This document shows positions 34,962 through 44,290 of a DNA stretch of 64,000 bases, one piece after another. The translations under genes and the position numbers were made by a program. Location: positions 1-64,000 of the forward strand of contig JAHHHT010000041.1 of assembly GCA_019359235.1 (NCBI GenBank), written 5' to 3'. The stretch's first letter is position 1. Each line of letters starts with the position of its first letter. The notes under the pieces are model-generated. The model was not told the origin of the DNA. It saw only the letters and a program-made list of their open reading frames with translations, and searched no databases. The DNA is from Oscillatoria princeps RMCB-10. Lineage in GTDB: Bacteria; Cyanobacteriota; Cyanobacteriia; Cyanobacteriales; Oscillatoriaceae.

Positions 34962-36683
34962 TCACGGCAAGCACGGTTTCTCTTGAAACCCGCTATTCCC
35001 ACTCACCGCAACGTGACACGACGCTTCTATCGCCCCACTATTATTCCCCGTGTTATTTTTAATAACGTTCCCGCTCCCTCCCCCGCTAGCTTTCGCCAAA
35101 ATACCCCCACTCACCGTATTGCCCTCAATCCGCACATCCACCATCGAATGCGCACTCTTATTGGTATCAGCCATCACGTAGATCGGGAACGTATCGGTTA
35201 TATTAGATAGCAGCTTATTTTCCGCAATTCGCACAGTGCGAATCTCAGGAACTTTGTAAATACCGATGTAAGAGTTGCCCTCATTCTTGCTGATTGTAGC
35301 TCCACGCACTGTCGTCCCGCCGCAGCACTCCTGAATGAGAATACCCTCCCCATCCACACTAAGATAATGCGAATCCATCACCTGATGCCGGTACACTTCA
35401 TAACTATTCCCCTCAATTCGCACATTCCACCCAGACCAATCTATGGCGCGGTTCTCCAGCGTCACCGCACCTTGCGGCTGCTTGGTGCCGGTCGGGTCAG
35501 TCCACCACTGTTTTCTTGATTCATCTTTAATCTGGTTGTCTTGGATCACCAACCCGTCACCCGATGCCTGAATAGCCACTCTCATGGTATGATAAACCCA
35601 GTTGTCTCGTATGACAATCCCCTTGCGAAACAGTCCGGGCTCTGTTTGCGGGCCGGCAGCGAGGCTGTATCCGCCCGATTTTGACCTATTCACCACTATA
35701 ACATAATGATTGCCATAGTGGAACGGCACTTTACTCCCTTCCGCATAAGTGATGATTTCGTTTCCTTTCAGCGCTTTAACCTTATATCCCGGTTGATCGT
35801 AATTGTCAGTGATGGCATCGTTGATGCGATTGTTGGCCACTAACACATTTTCGGAAGCATTGATTTTCAAATTAGCCGCGAACCGGTAGCTGTACCGCAC
35901 CCACGGCTCCTGAAAGGACATATCGGGAACTTTTGGGTCTGGCTCTGCCACATTGTTGCTGCGAATGCCAAACACGATTAGATTTTTGTTCTCACCGGCA
36001 TCCGCATCCCCCTCCCAGGAGATGCCGGCGCGATTCACATCAACATTCACAATCCCAATATTGCTGTCCCGGTTCGGCTCGGCTGTCAAGATTTTTTTGA
36101 AAGCCGTCTCGTTGGGAGTTCCGCTTCCCGATAATCTCGGTTCGTATTTGGGAAAGACTAACTTAGCCGGAGGTGCGTAAGCGCTGGATTTGGCATCTTT
36201 GACCGGCGGAGTTTCCCCCCGGATGACCACGCCATTTTTCAAGGAAATGCTGTCGGTAAAGTTGTAAGTGCCGGCGGGAAAATATACGACTCCCCCGCCG
36301 GCGGCTGCGGCGGCGTCTCGCGCTGAATTGAAGCGCTCCACCATTGAGGAGCCTTGAAAGTCACGGATATTATACACGCAATTCCACTTAATGCGGTCAG
36401 CCGGCGGGTAAGCTGAACTGCCATATTTGACTGCAATCGGATTGTCCGCCGGCCCGCCGGTGGGACTGCCGCAACTGGGGGAAGGATTGGATGTCAGTGT
36501 AGGGGTTTCTCTTTGAGCTGATTCAGCCGCGACATTGGGATTGGGCTGCGATTCCTGAGCCGCCAGATAGTTGTAGGCAGCCGAGAGAGCGTAAATCCCG
36601 CCAAAAAGGCTGAAGAGCAAAGCGCCCACTAAAAAAAGTTGCCAGAACTTTTTAGACCGGCGCTTATTAGCGCTTTTTTTCAT
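34962..36683 (-). CDS. Membrane-anchored right-handed beta-helix protein (pectate-lyase-like)
   Basis: This 573-residue protein has a basic N-terminus (KKSANKRRSKKFW), one membrane segment or uncleaved signal at about 14-36 (LFLVGALLFSLFGGIYALSA), then a Pro/Ser/Thr-rich linker to about 80. The rest is a parallel beta-helix: VYNIRDFQG, GGGVVYFPAGTYNFTDSISL (the start pattern of Pectate_lyase_3 domains), then many coils such as NVLVANNRINDA, GIVIRDNWVYHT, DGLVIQDNQIKD, WNVRIEGNSYEV, RTVRIAENKLL and VDVRIEGNTVSGG. It is likely extracytoplasmic and acts on or binds polysaccharide. No catalytic residues could be assigned. Confidence 0.82.
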   Translation of the reverse strand: MKKSANKRRSKKFWQLFLVGALLFSLFGGIYALSAAYNYLAAQESQPNPNVAAESAQRETPTLTSNPSPSCGSPTGGPADNPIAVKYGSSAYPPADRIKWNCVYNIRDFQGSSMVERFNSARDAAAAAGGGVVYFPAGTYNFTDSISLKNGVVIRGETPPVKDAKSSAYAPPAKLVFPKYEPRLSGSGTPNETAFKKILTAEPNRDSNIGIVNVDVNRAGISWEGDADAGENKNLIVFGIRSNNVAEPDPKVPDMSFQEPWVRYSYRFAANLKINASENVLVANNRINDAITDNYDQPGYKVKALKGNEIITYAEGSKVPFHYGNHYVIVVNRSKSGGYSLAAGPQTEPGLFRKGIVIRDNWVYHTMRVAIQASGDGLVIQDNQIKDESRKQWWTDPTGTKQPQGAVTLENRAIDWSGWNVRIEGNSYEVYRHQVMDSHYLSVDGEGILIQECCGGTTVRGATISKNEGNSYIGIYKVPEIRTVRIAENKLLSNITDTFPIYVMADTNKSAHSMVDVRIEGNTVSGGILAKASGGGSGNVIKNNTGNNSGAIEASCHVAVSGNSGFQEKPCLP

Positions 36684-37288
36684 AGAACTTTCCTCGCAAG
36701 AGTTTGCATGTATTTTGTGCCTCTAAGCTCGTGTCGGGTTGATTAACCCTCATCCTGGTAGGGGCGGGTTTACAGATATAGCAGTAGCGACTTAGGTTAG
36801 GACGTAGGACAGGCGTCTCGCCTGTCCCTATCTTAGGGCGCGGGGCTGCTGCTATACCCGAAAAAACCCCAAGAGTGGAGAAACCCGCTTTCGTGGAGAA
36901 AACGGGTTTCTATAGATTCGGGTTTGGGGTGCCGGCGTAATATCGGGAGGACTTCTCTGGCGGTGAATTTCCACCGGCACCCATCGGGTTACTTGTGCTG
37001 CAGCCGGTTTAGCCGCCGACTCGGGCGACACGCAGCGCAGCAACAGTCCAGTGCGGCGGGGCAGAAATTTTTAAGCAGTTTCCCAAAAGAGGGGCAGATG
37101 GGGAGATGCAAAAGAGGGAGGACTTGGAATAACTGGCGGGTAACTTCTGCCACGCAGCACCAGGAATATCTCACACGGCTAGCAGATACAATAGTGTTGT
37201 GAAGCGTCGCAGCGAGCAAGCCTTACAGCCAAACAGCGATTGCGGGCGATCCGATTTGTGGTATAATATCGCCACCTGTCTGGCTCGA
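36684..37288. other. 600-bp gap with repeats only
   Basis: Holds one GTAGGACAGGCG hairpin near 36803-36827 and a degenerate GAGAAACCCGCTTTCGTGG/AGAAAACGGGTTTCT pair near 36878-36912. No gene seen. Confidence 0.5.
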
Positions 37289-37669
37289 TTAGCAGTAGCG
37301 TGTCACATCTTCACCGCACTCATCGGCGAGATAGCAAAGCGCCCGGAAGCGCAGACCCACGAATTGCTCGTAGAGGGGGTTGAGCTTGCACATGGGCGGG
37401 ATGTGGAACAGGACTTTACCAAACAGTGTGATGTCTCGCTCAAAGGGGCACTGGGCCGGAATCAGCCGGCACAGCAGCCGAGCGAATTGGGCATCGCGGA
37501 TTTTTATCCCGTCCAGCCACTGGCGCAAGGGTTGCAGCAGGTCAAAGGTGGGGTGTTGCGAGGGATAGCGAGCAGCTGTTACTGCACTCATAGGGGTTTG
37601 TGTTTGGCGAATCCATAACCGGCTTCTTGCAGGAGCCAGAGTTTGTGTGGTATATTTGAATACACTCAT
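37289..37669 (-). CDS. Mo-dependent nitrogenase C-terminal domain protein
   Basis: This 126-residue protein has a final 85 residues matching the small cyanobacterial domain called Mo-dependent nitrogenase C-terminus: LLQPLRQWLDGIKIRDAQFA, LLCRLIPAQCPFERDITLFG, LFHIPPMCKLNPLYEQFVGL and RFRALCYLADECGED. Several conserved cysteines (CPFERD, MCKLNP, CYLADECG) suggest metal binding. Despite the name, such genes are widespread in non-fixing cyanobacteria, and no nif gene is near. It starts at ATG 37669. Confidence 0.85.
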   Translation of the reverse strand: MSVFKYTTQTLAPARSRLWIRQTQTPMSAVTAARYPSQHPTFDLLQPLRQWLDGIKIRDAQFARLLCRLIPAQCPFERDITLFGKVLFHIPPMCKLNPLYEQFVGLRFRALCYLADECGEDVTRYC

Positions 37670-38559
37670 GGATGTGTCCTCTGTTGGCCCGAGGTTGTGT
37701 GATCCTCTGCCGATTCTTTACGGTGTCTCTGGTGGTTCTACCGGATTTGTGCAGCCCACGGAGTTCGGGTTTAGTGCTGTTGAGCTCAGTAGCCCACAGT
37801 TTGGCTGCGTAAGTGTCATGCTTTCGCATCACACTGCTATATTGCCCGAAAGCGAATCAATCATAAACGATTTCTATCACCGGCATAAATAATTTTCCTC
37901 ACTTCGCCAAGCGATCGATATCACTCAGTAGCTGGATGGCCGGCTGTCTCTGACTGAACCTGACCCCCAATACCACCTGTGATGTTCCCCGTCAAGTGGG
38001 CGCTTAACTTTAATTCTGGCGGCAGAACCGGCTCGGGTGTGGCCATTTTGCCGCTGCGGCCCGGGACAGGTGTCTGGCTGTCCTAAAAAAGCATTGTGCT
38101 GGAAACACTGTTTTCGGTTCAGGGGCTTCGCCTCTGATTGGCCAGTTATCTACAGCCTGAAATCGGCCCTGGCACACAGAGTTCCTCTGGATTGTTGGGT
38201 GAGGGACTCCGACAGCAGCCGGTCACAGTTTTTAGCTGGACAGTCCCACGCTCAACCGCCGGCTGAATCACCTCCCCGGGAGAGGGAGCCCAGCTTTTGA
38301 GTAGCGGCTGCGCCTGTTTGTCCCAGAGGTTAAGGGGACGCCCCTGCTTTCGCTTGGGGGTGCCGGTGGAGAGGGCCAGCAAGCCGGTGAGTGATGCTGT
38401 GGTGGCGCACCGGGTCAGATTCGATGTCCTTAAAGATGTGGCGCTTGTAGAGACGGGACATGTCGCCTTTCCACACTACCAGTTGACAACCACCCTGGCC
38501 CTTACTGCGTCAAAAATACACTTGCCGCCAGAGTAGGGGGTTTCGATTCTCATAGCCAC
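37670..38559. other. 890-bp gap, no gene recognised
   Basis: Short open frames lack convincing similarity. A minus-strand stretch near 38310-38380 (TPKRKQGRPLNLWDKQAQPL) faintly recalls a transposase N-terminus but is too short to call. Probably decayed accessory DNA at the left edge of the OLD-like island. Confidence 0.4.
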
Positions 38560-40398
38560 TCATGCTGCAGCCGCAGAAAAGAATTCGCTAATAATCGGCA
38601 CGAGCAGCGAATCGAACTGCAGGAAATCGTCCCGATTGCGTCGCTGGTGACAAACCCATTGACATAAGTCATCTTTCTGAAGCTTTGTCTGGGTTATTTC
38701 TCCTCCGTCGCCATTTGAGTTTGTGACTTTCTTCTGATAAAACCGCTCCTCAAACAAGTGAGTAGGAAGCAGATTCTCAATCCCTTTGTAAACTTTGGGT
38801 TGCTCTGGATTTTGAGGTATAGAGCGAACCCATATCGATCCTACATTCTCAGGCGGTTTCTTTGTATCGCAGTCGTAAAGGAACAGCACCCATTGAGGGA
38901 ATCGGCTCTGATTGTTTTCCAAAAACTTTCGTGCGCTATCCAAATTCTTTTCTCCGCCGCCCGTCGTACCCTCCTTTCCTGATTTGCCTACCTCCTCGAT
39001 GTTTAGACCTTGTACCAGGTCTGAGTGCCCTAGCAACTCCAGAGCTGTTGTGAGGTACAGGACATCCGTCTTACCCTCCATAAATACTAGCGGCTTTGTC
39101 GTTTCTAAGACCCGACGTTCGACGTTCTCCTCGAACGTCCGAGTCTGACTGTAATAATCGAACGAGCGCCGAAACTCCTCAAACCTTTCTGTGCCAATGT
39201 TGCGACCTGTAGGCATCTCCAGAATTTGGATGCCCTCGGGGCCGAACTCCTGCTCCATTCCTAGCAAAAAGAGCGGGGAATGAGAAGTTACGATGAACTG
39301 CACTTTTGGAAACAGTTTAATTAGGCGCGGAAGAACTCCGTATTGCAAATCCGTGTGCAAATGAGCGTCGATTTCGTCGATTAGCACAATTCCTTCGATC
39401 TGATTTAGCTGGATACTTTTCTTCAGGTCAGCCCGATCCGCATAACGAATGATTGTGGCAAAAAGGTTGAAGAGCAGCGCTTGCCCTGCCGAGAGATGTG
39501 TTAACGATGGGACAATGACCCCATTACCCAAACGAATGGCGACACGATTTTGTCCAGCGTTTCGGTAATTTAATACGATTTTAGCGCTCTCATCTTCAAT
39601 AACTGTACAGAGCAGTTTTTCAACGTTTTGCCGACCCGCTTTAAGCCAAATCTTATCGTCCCAGTTAAACCGGGGCTGCCAGCATAATCGTTGTTCAGAA
39701 GTTGCTGGTTCTGGATTAATAACGAAATCTCCTTCTACGAGCGAATCGAGCAAGACGTCCATTAACCACTGTTGATTGTCAACGGCAGATCGCTCGACGA
39801 CTAGCGGTTTGCCTAAGTACCCCATTAGTTTGCGATAGTTGCCGAACACCGGTTGGTTGGTCACGGCATCAACATTCAGCCAGTGGGGCAGCTCGTGACG
39901 AGACGATGGAAAAAAGCAAACTGAACCGTTGTAGAAAAATGTTTCAATTTGTTTTTTATCTCCCGCAGCAAACTTGTAAAACGGCTCATCTATAGGCCAG
40001 GACGGTACTGTAAACCGATCCCCCAGCTTGGTTGTGTATTGTTGGGGGTCTATTTTCCCAATCTTCTCCACATAACCAAACCGTGTGTCTGAATCTGAGA
40101 ACTCTAGCAGGCTGAGGCAGGTTCCAGAGAGAGAGCGGCTATCTGCGCTACTGCAGACCTTGAGGAACGGCATGTCCCCAACCTGTTGTCCGACAACCAC
40201 GTCGGTGAATGCTTTTTTCGCTAACTCGGCTAGGGCGTCAATAATGTAGGCGAGAACAATCGTCTTCCCCGTGCCGTTCTTGCCCACCAAAATTACCGGT
40301 TTCGGCTCGCCAGCGGGATTTAATTCCAAGGATACATCAAATGACTCGATTGGGCCAACATTCTCAATCAGGCACTCACGGAGATAGATTCCAGACAT
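38560..40398 (-). CDS. OLD-like ABC ATPase with C-terminal TOPRIM domain
   Basis: This 612-residue protein joins an SMC/ABC-type ATPase to a TOPRIM nuclease-like domain, as in OLD-family proteins and GajA of Gabija. Walker A GKNGTGKT is at 39-46, signature LSAGQALLF near 300, Walker B GIVLIDEIDAHLH near 335, and switch VTSHSPLFLLG near 370. The C-terminal part shows PLVFMEGKTDVLYLTTALEL (TOPRIM Glu) and VLFLYDCDTK (DxD), so metal-dependent cleavage is plausible. No GajB-type helicase or reverse transcriptase is adjacent. The gene lies in an island with an integrase fragment. A defence role is inferred from family and context. Confidence 0.85.
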   Translation of the reverse strand: MSGIYLRECLIENVGPIESFDVSLELNPAGEPKPVILVGKNGTGKTIVLAYIIDALAELAKKAFTDVVVGQQVGDMPFLKVCSSADSRSLSGTCLSLLEFSDSDTRFGYVEKIGKIDPQQYTTKLGDRFTVPSWPIDEPFYKFAAGDKKQIETFFYNGSVCFFPSSRHELPHWLNVDAVTNQPVFGNYRKLMGYLGKPLVVERSAVDNQQWLMDVLLDSLVEGDFVINPEPATSEQRLCWQPRFNWDDKIWLKAGRQNVEKLLCTVIEDESAKIVLNYRNAGQNRVAIRLGNGVIVPSLTHLSAGQALLFNLFATIIRYADRADLKKSIQLNQIEGIVLIDEIDAHLHTDLQYGVLPRLIKLFPKVQFIVTSHSPLFLLGMEQEFGPEGIQILEMPTGRNIGTERFEEFRRSFDYYSQTRTFEENVERRVLETTKPLVFMEGKTDVLYLTTALELLGHSDLVQGLNIEEVGKSGKEGTTGGGEKNLDSARKFLENNQSRFPQWVLFLYDCDTKKPPENVGSIWVRSIPQNPEQPKVYKGIENLLPTHLFEERFYQKKVTNSNGDGGEITQTKLQKDDLCQWVCHQRRNRDDFLQFDSLLVPIISEFFSAAAA

Positions 40399-40443
40399 TT
40401 ACAACAGTGTCAAACTCATACATTCAGGGTAGCAAATTATCTA

Positions 40444-40653
40444 GAGTTTAGCCCGCCTCTCAACGAGCGGATTCTGAGTGCGGAAGAAGTCGCGGCGATC
40501 GTTGAAGAAGAATCGAATCGGCGCAACCGGGCAATCTTGCGCTGTTTCTCCTTGGGCGGGTTGCGGGTCAGCGAAGGGCCCGCTCCACTGACAGCAACAG
40601 CGTTTACCTGCCGACTTGAGGGCGACCCCAAAAGTTTTGGCGCTGCACAGTAG
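40444..40653 (+). pseudogene. Tyrosine recombinase/integrase fragment
   Basis: Plus-strand translation from 40444 reads FSPPLNERILSAEEVAAIVE then EESNRRNRAILRCFSLGGLR and VSEG before losing similarity. This is the start of the catalytic domain of XerC/D-like recombinases (ILT/S-x-EEV ... R-x-A-ILR-LL ... GLRVSEL), including the first catalytic Arg. There is no start codon, the remaining catalytic residues are missing, and a stop follows at about 40653. A relic of an integrating element beside the OLD-like gene. Confidence 0.7.
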
Positions 40654-40661
40654 CGACATAT

Positions 40662-41129
40662 TCATTCTCCGTCAATCAAATCCTCTACTGTTGCCAAATC
40701 GTCTGTAATGAAATCCTCCTCCGAAAATCCTCCTTCAGAAATCCAGAAATTCTCTAAATCTATCAGAACTCTCTGAAAATATGAATGCATGTCTTCTTCT
40801 GACAGTTCTTGAGGTGCAGTCAAATCTGTCATATTTATTGCGAATTGTGCTACCTCTCCTCCCTCTTCTTCTTTTACTATAAATCCATACAAGGCCCTGT
40901 ATTCTTCTTCTATATCTTGGACAAAAATTTTTCCTTCATTTATCAAAAATTCTAGCATATAAATTTTGATTTTTTCTTGGGAACGACCAATACAATAGTC
41001 TGATGTTTTATCTCTATAACCAACAATATAGAATCTTGGAGCAAAATCAAGTTCTTTTTTTTCTGTCATTTTAATGGCCATTATAATTATAATTGCTGCC
41101 AAAATAATATAAGGAGCATTAATCTGCAT
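40662..41129 (-). CDS. AT-rich acidic unknown protein with N-terminal membrane segment
   Basis: This 155-residue protein was not recognised. Residues 5-21 (APYIILAAIIIIMAIKM) form a membrane segment or signal anchor. The rest is soluble and strongly acidic, with EEEYRALYGFIVKEEEGGEV and a tail of ENFWISEGGFSEEDFITDDL. ATG 41129 is preceded by GGGAG at good distance; a second start at Met21 would remove the membrane segment. Base composition is clearly more AT-rich than in the neighbours, suggesting recent transfer. It lies upstream of, and on the same strand as, the OLD-like gene, with the integrase fragment between. Confidence 0.65.
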   Translation of the reverse strand: MQINAPYIILAAIIIIMAIKMTEKKELDFAPRFYIVGYRDKTSDYCIGRSQEKIKIYMLEFLINEGKIFVQDIEEEYRALYGFIVKEEEGGEVAQFAINMTDLTAPQELSEEDMHSYFQRVLIDLENFWISEGGFSEEDFITDDLATVEDLIDGE

Positions 41130-41177
41130 ATGCTCCCAAGAAGGCAGAGCCTCCAGATATGCTTTCCCCAGGCCGTA

Positions 41178-41201
41178 GGGGCGGGCACACGTGCCCGCCC
41201 C
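41178..41201. terminator. Hairpin GGGGCGGGCAC / GTGCCCGCCCC downstream of rnj
   Basis: Arms of 11 bp with a two-base loop, 49 bp past the rnj stop on the minus strand. It may end rnj transcription, but there is no U-tract and similar GGGGCGGGCACG sequence at 34725 suggests a dispersed repeat. Confidence 0.5.
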
Positions 41202-41249
41202 GTAACGGGGAAAATAGAGATGGATAGCGCAAATTAAATGCGCAAAAGC

Positions 41250-43019
41250 TTACGAAGCGACCTTAGCAGCGGTGCGCCGCCGGCGTCCCGCCGCTTTCAG
41301 CGACGCTTCCTTAGAAGTTTGCATCAAAAACACCAGCAGCGGACTGCTCTGGAGTTCGCGCCGCAGCATGCGCAGCAGTTCGCGCTCCAACAGCACTTGC
41401 AAACCGGCCCAGTCAACCTCCACCTCTGCATCGCCGGTGGCTTTGGCAAATTCTGCCCAGCGGTCGCTCAGCAAGTCTTCGATCGTCTCGCTGACCCACT
41501 TTTGCAGGATGCCGCGCTCAACCGAGGACACCACCCCGCGCAGGTGCAGTTCCGGCTCTGCCGCCAGCTGGCCATTCAAGTCGATCGCCGCCGCTACAGT
41601 CACGACGCCTTCTTCCGCCAGCTGCTGGCGCTCTTTGAGCACGCGGTCTTGCACGACCCCAGAGCGAGAAGAATCCACCAGTTCCAGTCCAGAGGGCACC
41701 TTGTCGGTTTTGCGGATGCTGTTTTCCGTCAGTTCCACCACGTCGCCATTGTTGATAATCACCATATTCTCAGCGGGGATGCCCACACTCTGAGCGGTTT
41801 TGGAGTGCTGAACCAGCATGCGGTGCTCCCCGTGTATCGGCAAGAAAAACTTGGGACGAGTCAGGGAAATCATCAGCTTTTGGTCTTCCTGACAGCCGTG
41901 ACCGGAAACGTGAATCCCTTTTTCTCGGCCATAAATCACATTAGCTCCCTGTATCATCAGCTTGTCAATGGTGTTCACCACCGCTATAGTATTGCCAGGG
42001 ATGGGGTTGGCGGAAAACACCACCGTATCCCCCGGACGGATTTTCAGCTGCCGGTGCTCGCCATTGGCAATCCGCGTCATGGCGGACATGGGCTCGCCCT
42101 GAGAGCCGGTGGTGAGAATCAGAACTTTCTCGTCGGGCAAACTGCGGATAGCGTGCAAAGGCAGGAACAGCGAGTCCTCACACTTAATGTAGCCGAGATT
42201 GCGGGCGTGGGCGATGACGTTGAGCATCGACCGGCCCACCACAGACACCAGCCGGTTGTGTTTCTTAGCCAGATCCAAAACGATCTGGAGCCGGTGGACT
42301 GAGGAGGCAAAGGTGGTCACCATCAGGCGAGCTGGGGCTTGCGCGAAGATGCGGTCGAGATTGGGAGCGACAGACCGTTCTGAAGGGGTGAAACCGGGCA
42401 CTTCCGAGTTGGTCGAGTCGCTCATCAGGCACAGCACCCCCTTTTCGCCGTACTCAGCCAGCCGGTGCAGGTCAAAACGCTCGCCGTCCACCGGCGTGTG
42501 GTCGATTTTGAAGTCGCCGGTGTGAATCACCACGCCCACTGGGGTGTGGATCGCTACAGTAAAGCTGTCGGCAATCGAGTGGGTGTTGCGAATAAATTCC
42601 ACGAAAAACGAGGTGCCTACGCGCACCATGTCGCGCGGGCCCACCGTTCGCAGCTCAGTGCGGTTCGCCACACCCGCCTCGTCCAGCTTGCCTTCCAGCA
42701 AGGCCATCGCAAACCGGGGGCCATAGATAACGGGAATGTCAAACTGCTTCAGGTGAAAGGGAATCCCGCCGATGTGGTCTTCGTGACCGTGGGTGACAAT
42801 CATCCCCTTAATTTTGTGGCGGTTTTCGCGCACGTAGGTCATGTCTGGCAGGACAATATTAACCCCGTGCATCGACTCAGTGGGGAAAGCCAGACCGGCA
42901 TCGAGGAGTATCATTTCGTCACCGAACTCGAAGATGCAGGTATTCTTGCCGATTTCATGCAGCCCGCCCAGAGGGATAATTTTGAGGGTGGGTGCCGTGC
43001 CGTTTTTGCTCATGTTCAT
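41250..43019 (-). CDS. rnj: Ribonuclease J
   Basis: This 589-residue metallo-beta-lactamase/beta-CASP RNase has endo- and 5'-3' exonuclease activity in mRNA turnover and rRNA maturation. The metal motif HGHEDH is at 77-82, with HTGDFKIDHTP, SDSTN, the beta-CASP segment TTGSQGEPMSAMTRIANGEH and HVSGHGCQEDQKLM, and the PIHGEHRM C-terminal metal His. The C-terminal domain ends in a basic tail (AAGRRRRTAAKVAS). It starts at ATG 43019. It follows dapA and asd on the minus strand, an order conserved in cyanobacteria. Confidence 0.96.
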   Translation of the reverse strand: MNMSKNGTAPTLKIIPLGGLHEIGKNTCIFEFGDEMILLDAGLAFPTESMHGVNIVLPDMTYVRENRHKIKGMIVTHGHEDHIGGIPFHLKQFDIPVIYGPRFAMALLEGKLDEAGVANRTELRTVGPRDMVRVGTSFFVEFIRNTHSIADSFTVAIHTPVGVVIHTGDFKIDHTPVDGERFDLHRLAEYGEKGVLCLMSDSTNSEVPGFTPSERSVAPNLDRIFAQAPARLMVTTFASSVHRLQIVLDLAKKHNRLVSVVGRSMLNVIAHARNLGYIKCEDSLFLPLHAIRSLPDEKVLILTTGSQGEPMSAMTRIANGEHRQLKIRPGDTVVFSANPIPGNTIAVVNTIDKLMIQGANVIYGREKGIHVSGHGCQEDQKLMISLTRPKFFLPIHGEHRMLVQHSKTAQSVGIPAENMVIINNGDVVELTENSIRKTDKVPSGLELVDSSRSGVVQDRVLKERQQLAEEGVVTVAAAIDLNGQLAAEPELHLRGVVSSVERGILQKWVSETIEDLLSDRWAEFAKATGDAEVEVDWAGLQVLLERELLRMLRRELQSSPLLVFLMQTSKEASLKAAGRRRRTAAKVAS

Positions 43020-43283
43020 CCTTATAGATAAGTTGTTCCTTAACAGTTGGAAATAAATTTAGATATCAGCGGTTAACTATCACGTTTTTTTCCCAGCTTC
43101 TATCTGTCAGCTGCCAGCTTAGCGCTGCCACGGGCCCGAGGGTTTTCACCTCCAGGCTGTGGCCGCTGACTGCGGTTGGCTGACGGCTGACTTTTGACCA
43201 ATACAGCTTTCCCGTACTGTCAAAAGTTAGACATGCCTTTGAGATATTCAGTTTGACAAAAAACCTGTTTAGCGCCGCCGGCG

Positions 43284-44171
43284 TCAGAGCAGGGACAGCT
43301 TAGCCATCTCAGCCGGTAAAATTTTGCTGAGATCAACTGCTGGGTCGTCGCACAGCGGCAAGCGCGTATGGCCCACATCCCACCCTTGAAGCCTGAGTGC
43401 GGTTTTCACGGGAATGGGATTGGTTGTTTTAAACAGGGCTTTGAACAGGGGGAAAAGCTGCAGGTGAATCTCCGTGGCCACTTTGGTTTGGCCTGTTTCA
43501 AACGCTTGAATCATCGTTTGCAGCCGGTCGCCCACCAGATGAGATGCAACGCTAACGACACCGGCACTCCCAACGGCCAGCAGGGGAAGGGTGAGGGAAT
43601 CATCCCCCGAGTAGATGGCGAAAGATGCCGGCGTCATAGCTCGAATTTGACTGGCTTGATCCAGGTTGCCACTCGCTTCCTTTATCGCCACGATATTGGG
43701 TATTTCCGCAAGGCGGGCAACCGTTTCTGCCTTCATATCTTGACCCGTGCGCCCCGGTATATTATACAGTATCAGGGGCAAATCGGGGCACGCTTCGGCG
43801 ATTGCCTTGAAATGCTGGTAAAGTCCTTCCTGGGGTGGCTTGTTGTAATAGGGAACCACCTGTAAAGAGCCATCTAATCCCAGTTTAGCAGCTTTTTCCG
43901 TAGCTGCGATCGCCTCAGAGGTAGAATTTGAGCCGGTGCCTGCGATCACCTTTGCCTTGCCGGCGGCGCAAGAAAGCGCCACCTGAAATAACTGGTACTC
44001 CTCATCCCAGGTTAGGGTAGGGGACTCGCCGGTCGTCCCGCAGACGACTAGGGTATCCGTGCCGCGCGCTACTAAATGGGCTGCCAGCTTTTCCGCCACA
44101 GCATAGTTGACACTGCCGTCCTCTTTGAACGGCGTAATCATGGCCGTCAGAACCCGTCCAAAATTTACCAC
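43284..44171 (-). CDS. dapA: 4-hydroxy-tetrahydrodipicolinate synthase
   Basis: This 295-residue class I aldolase condenses pyruvate with aspartate semialdehyde, the first committed step of lysine and diaminopimelate synthesis. Schiff-base Lys164 is in IVAIKEASG, Tyr136 and Arg141 in LYNIPGRTG, and the GTTGES loop at 45-50. It starts at GTG 44171 after an AGAAGAG stretch. It follows asd, which makes its substrate, by 119 bp on the same strand, and precedes rnj. Confidence 0.96.
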   Translation of the reverse strand: MVNFGRVLTAMITPFKEDGSVNYAVAEKLAAHLVARGTDTLVVCGTTGESPTLTWDEEYQLFQVALSCAAGKAKVIAGTGSNSTSEAIAATEKAAKLGLDGSLQVVPYYNKPPQEGLYQHFKAIAEACPDLPLILYNIPGRTGQDMKAETVARLAEIPNIVAIKEASGNLDQASQIRAMTPASFAIYSGDDSLTLPLLAVGSAGVVSVASHLVGDRLQTMIQAFETGQTKVATEIHLQLFPLFKALFKTTNPIPVKTALRLQGWDVGHTRLPLCDDPAVDLSKILPAEMAKLSLL

Positions 44172-44290
44172 ACTCTTCTACCTAACTTTTCATTTTTAGA
44201 GTTCCGCGGGATTTTAGAACTTAGATTTTAATTCTATATTTTAGTTCCTTTCTAAAATCCCACATCCTGTCTTTTAAAATCGGGCGGCTT

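Noticed and set aside
38146-38382. Possible transposase N-terminus (PKRKQGRPLNLWDKQ)
   Set aside because: Only a short basic stretch recalls transposases; no catalytic residues or terminal repeats nearby.
41238-42302. 354-residue plus-strand open frame
   Set aside because: Antisense to rnj; the minus-strand protein has all RNase J motifs.
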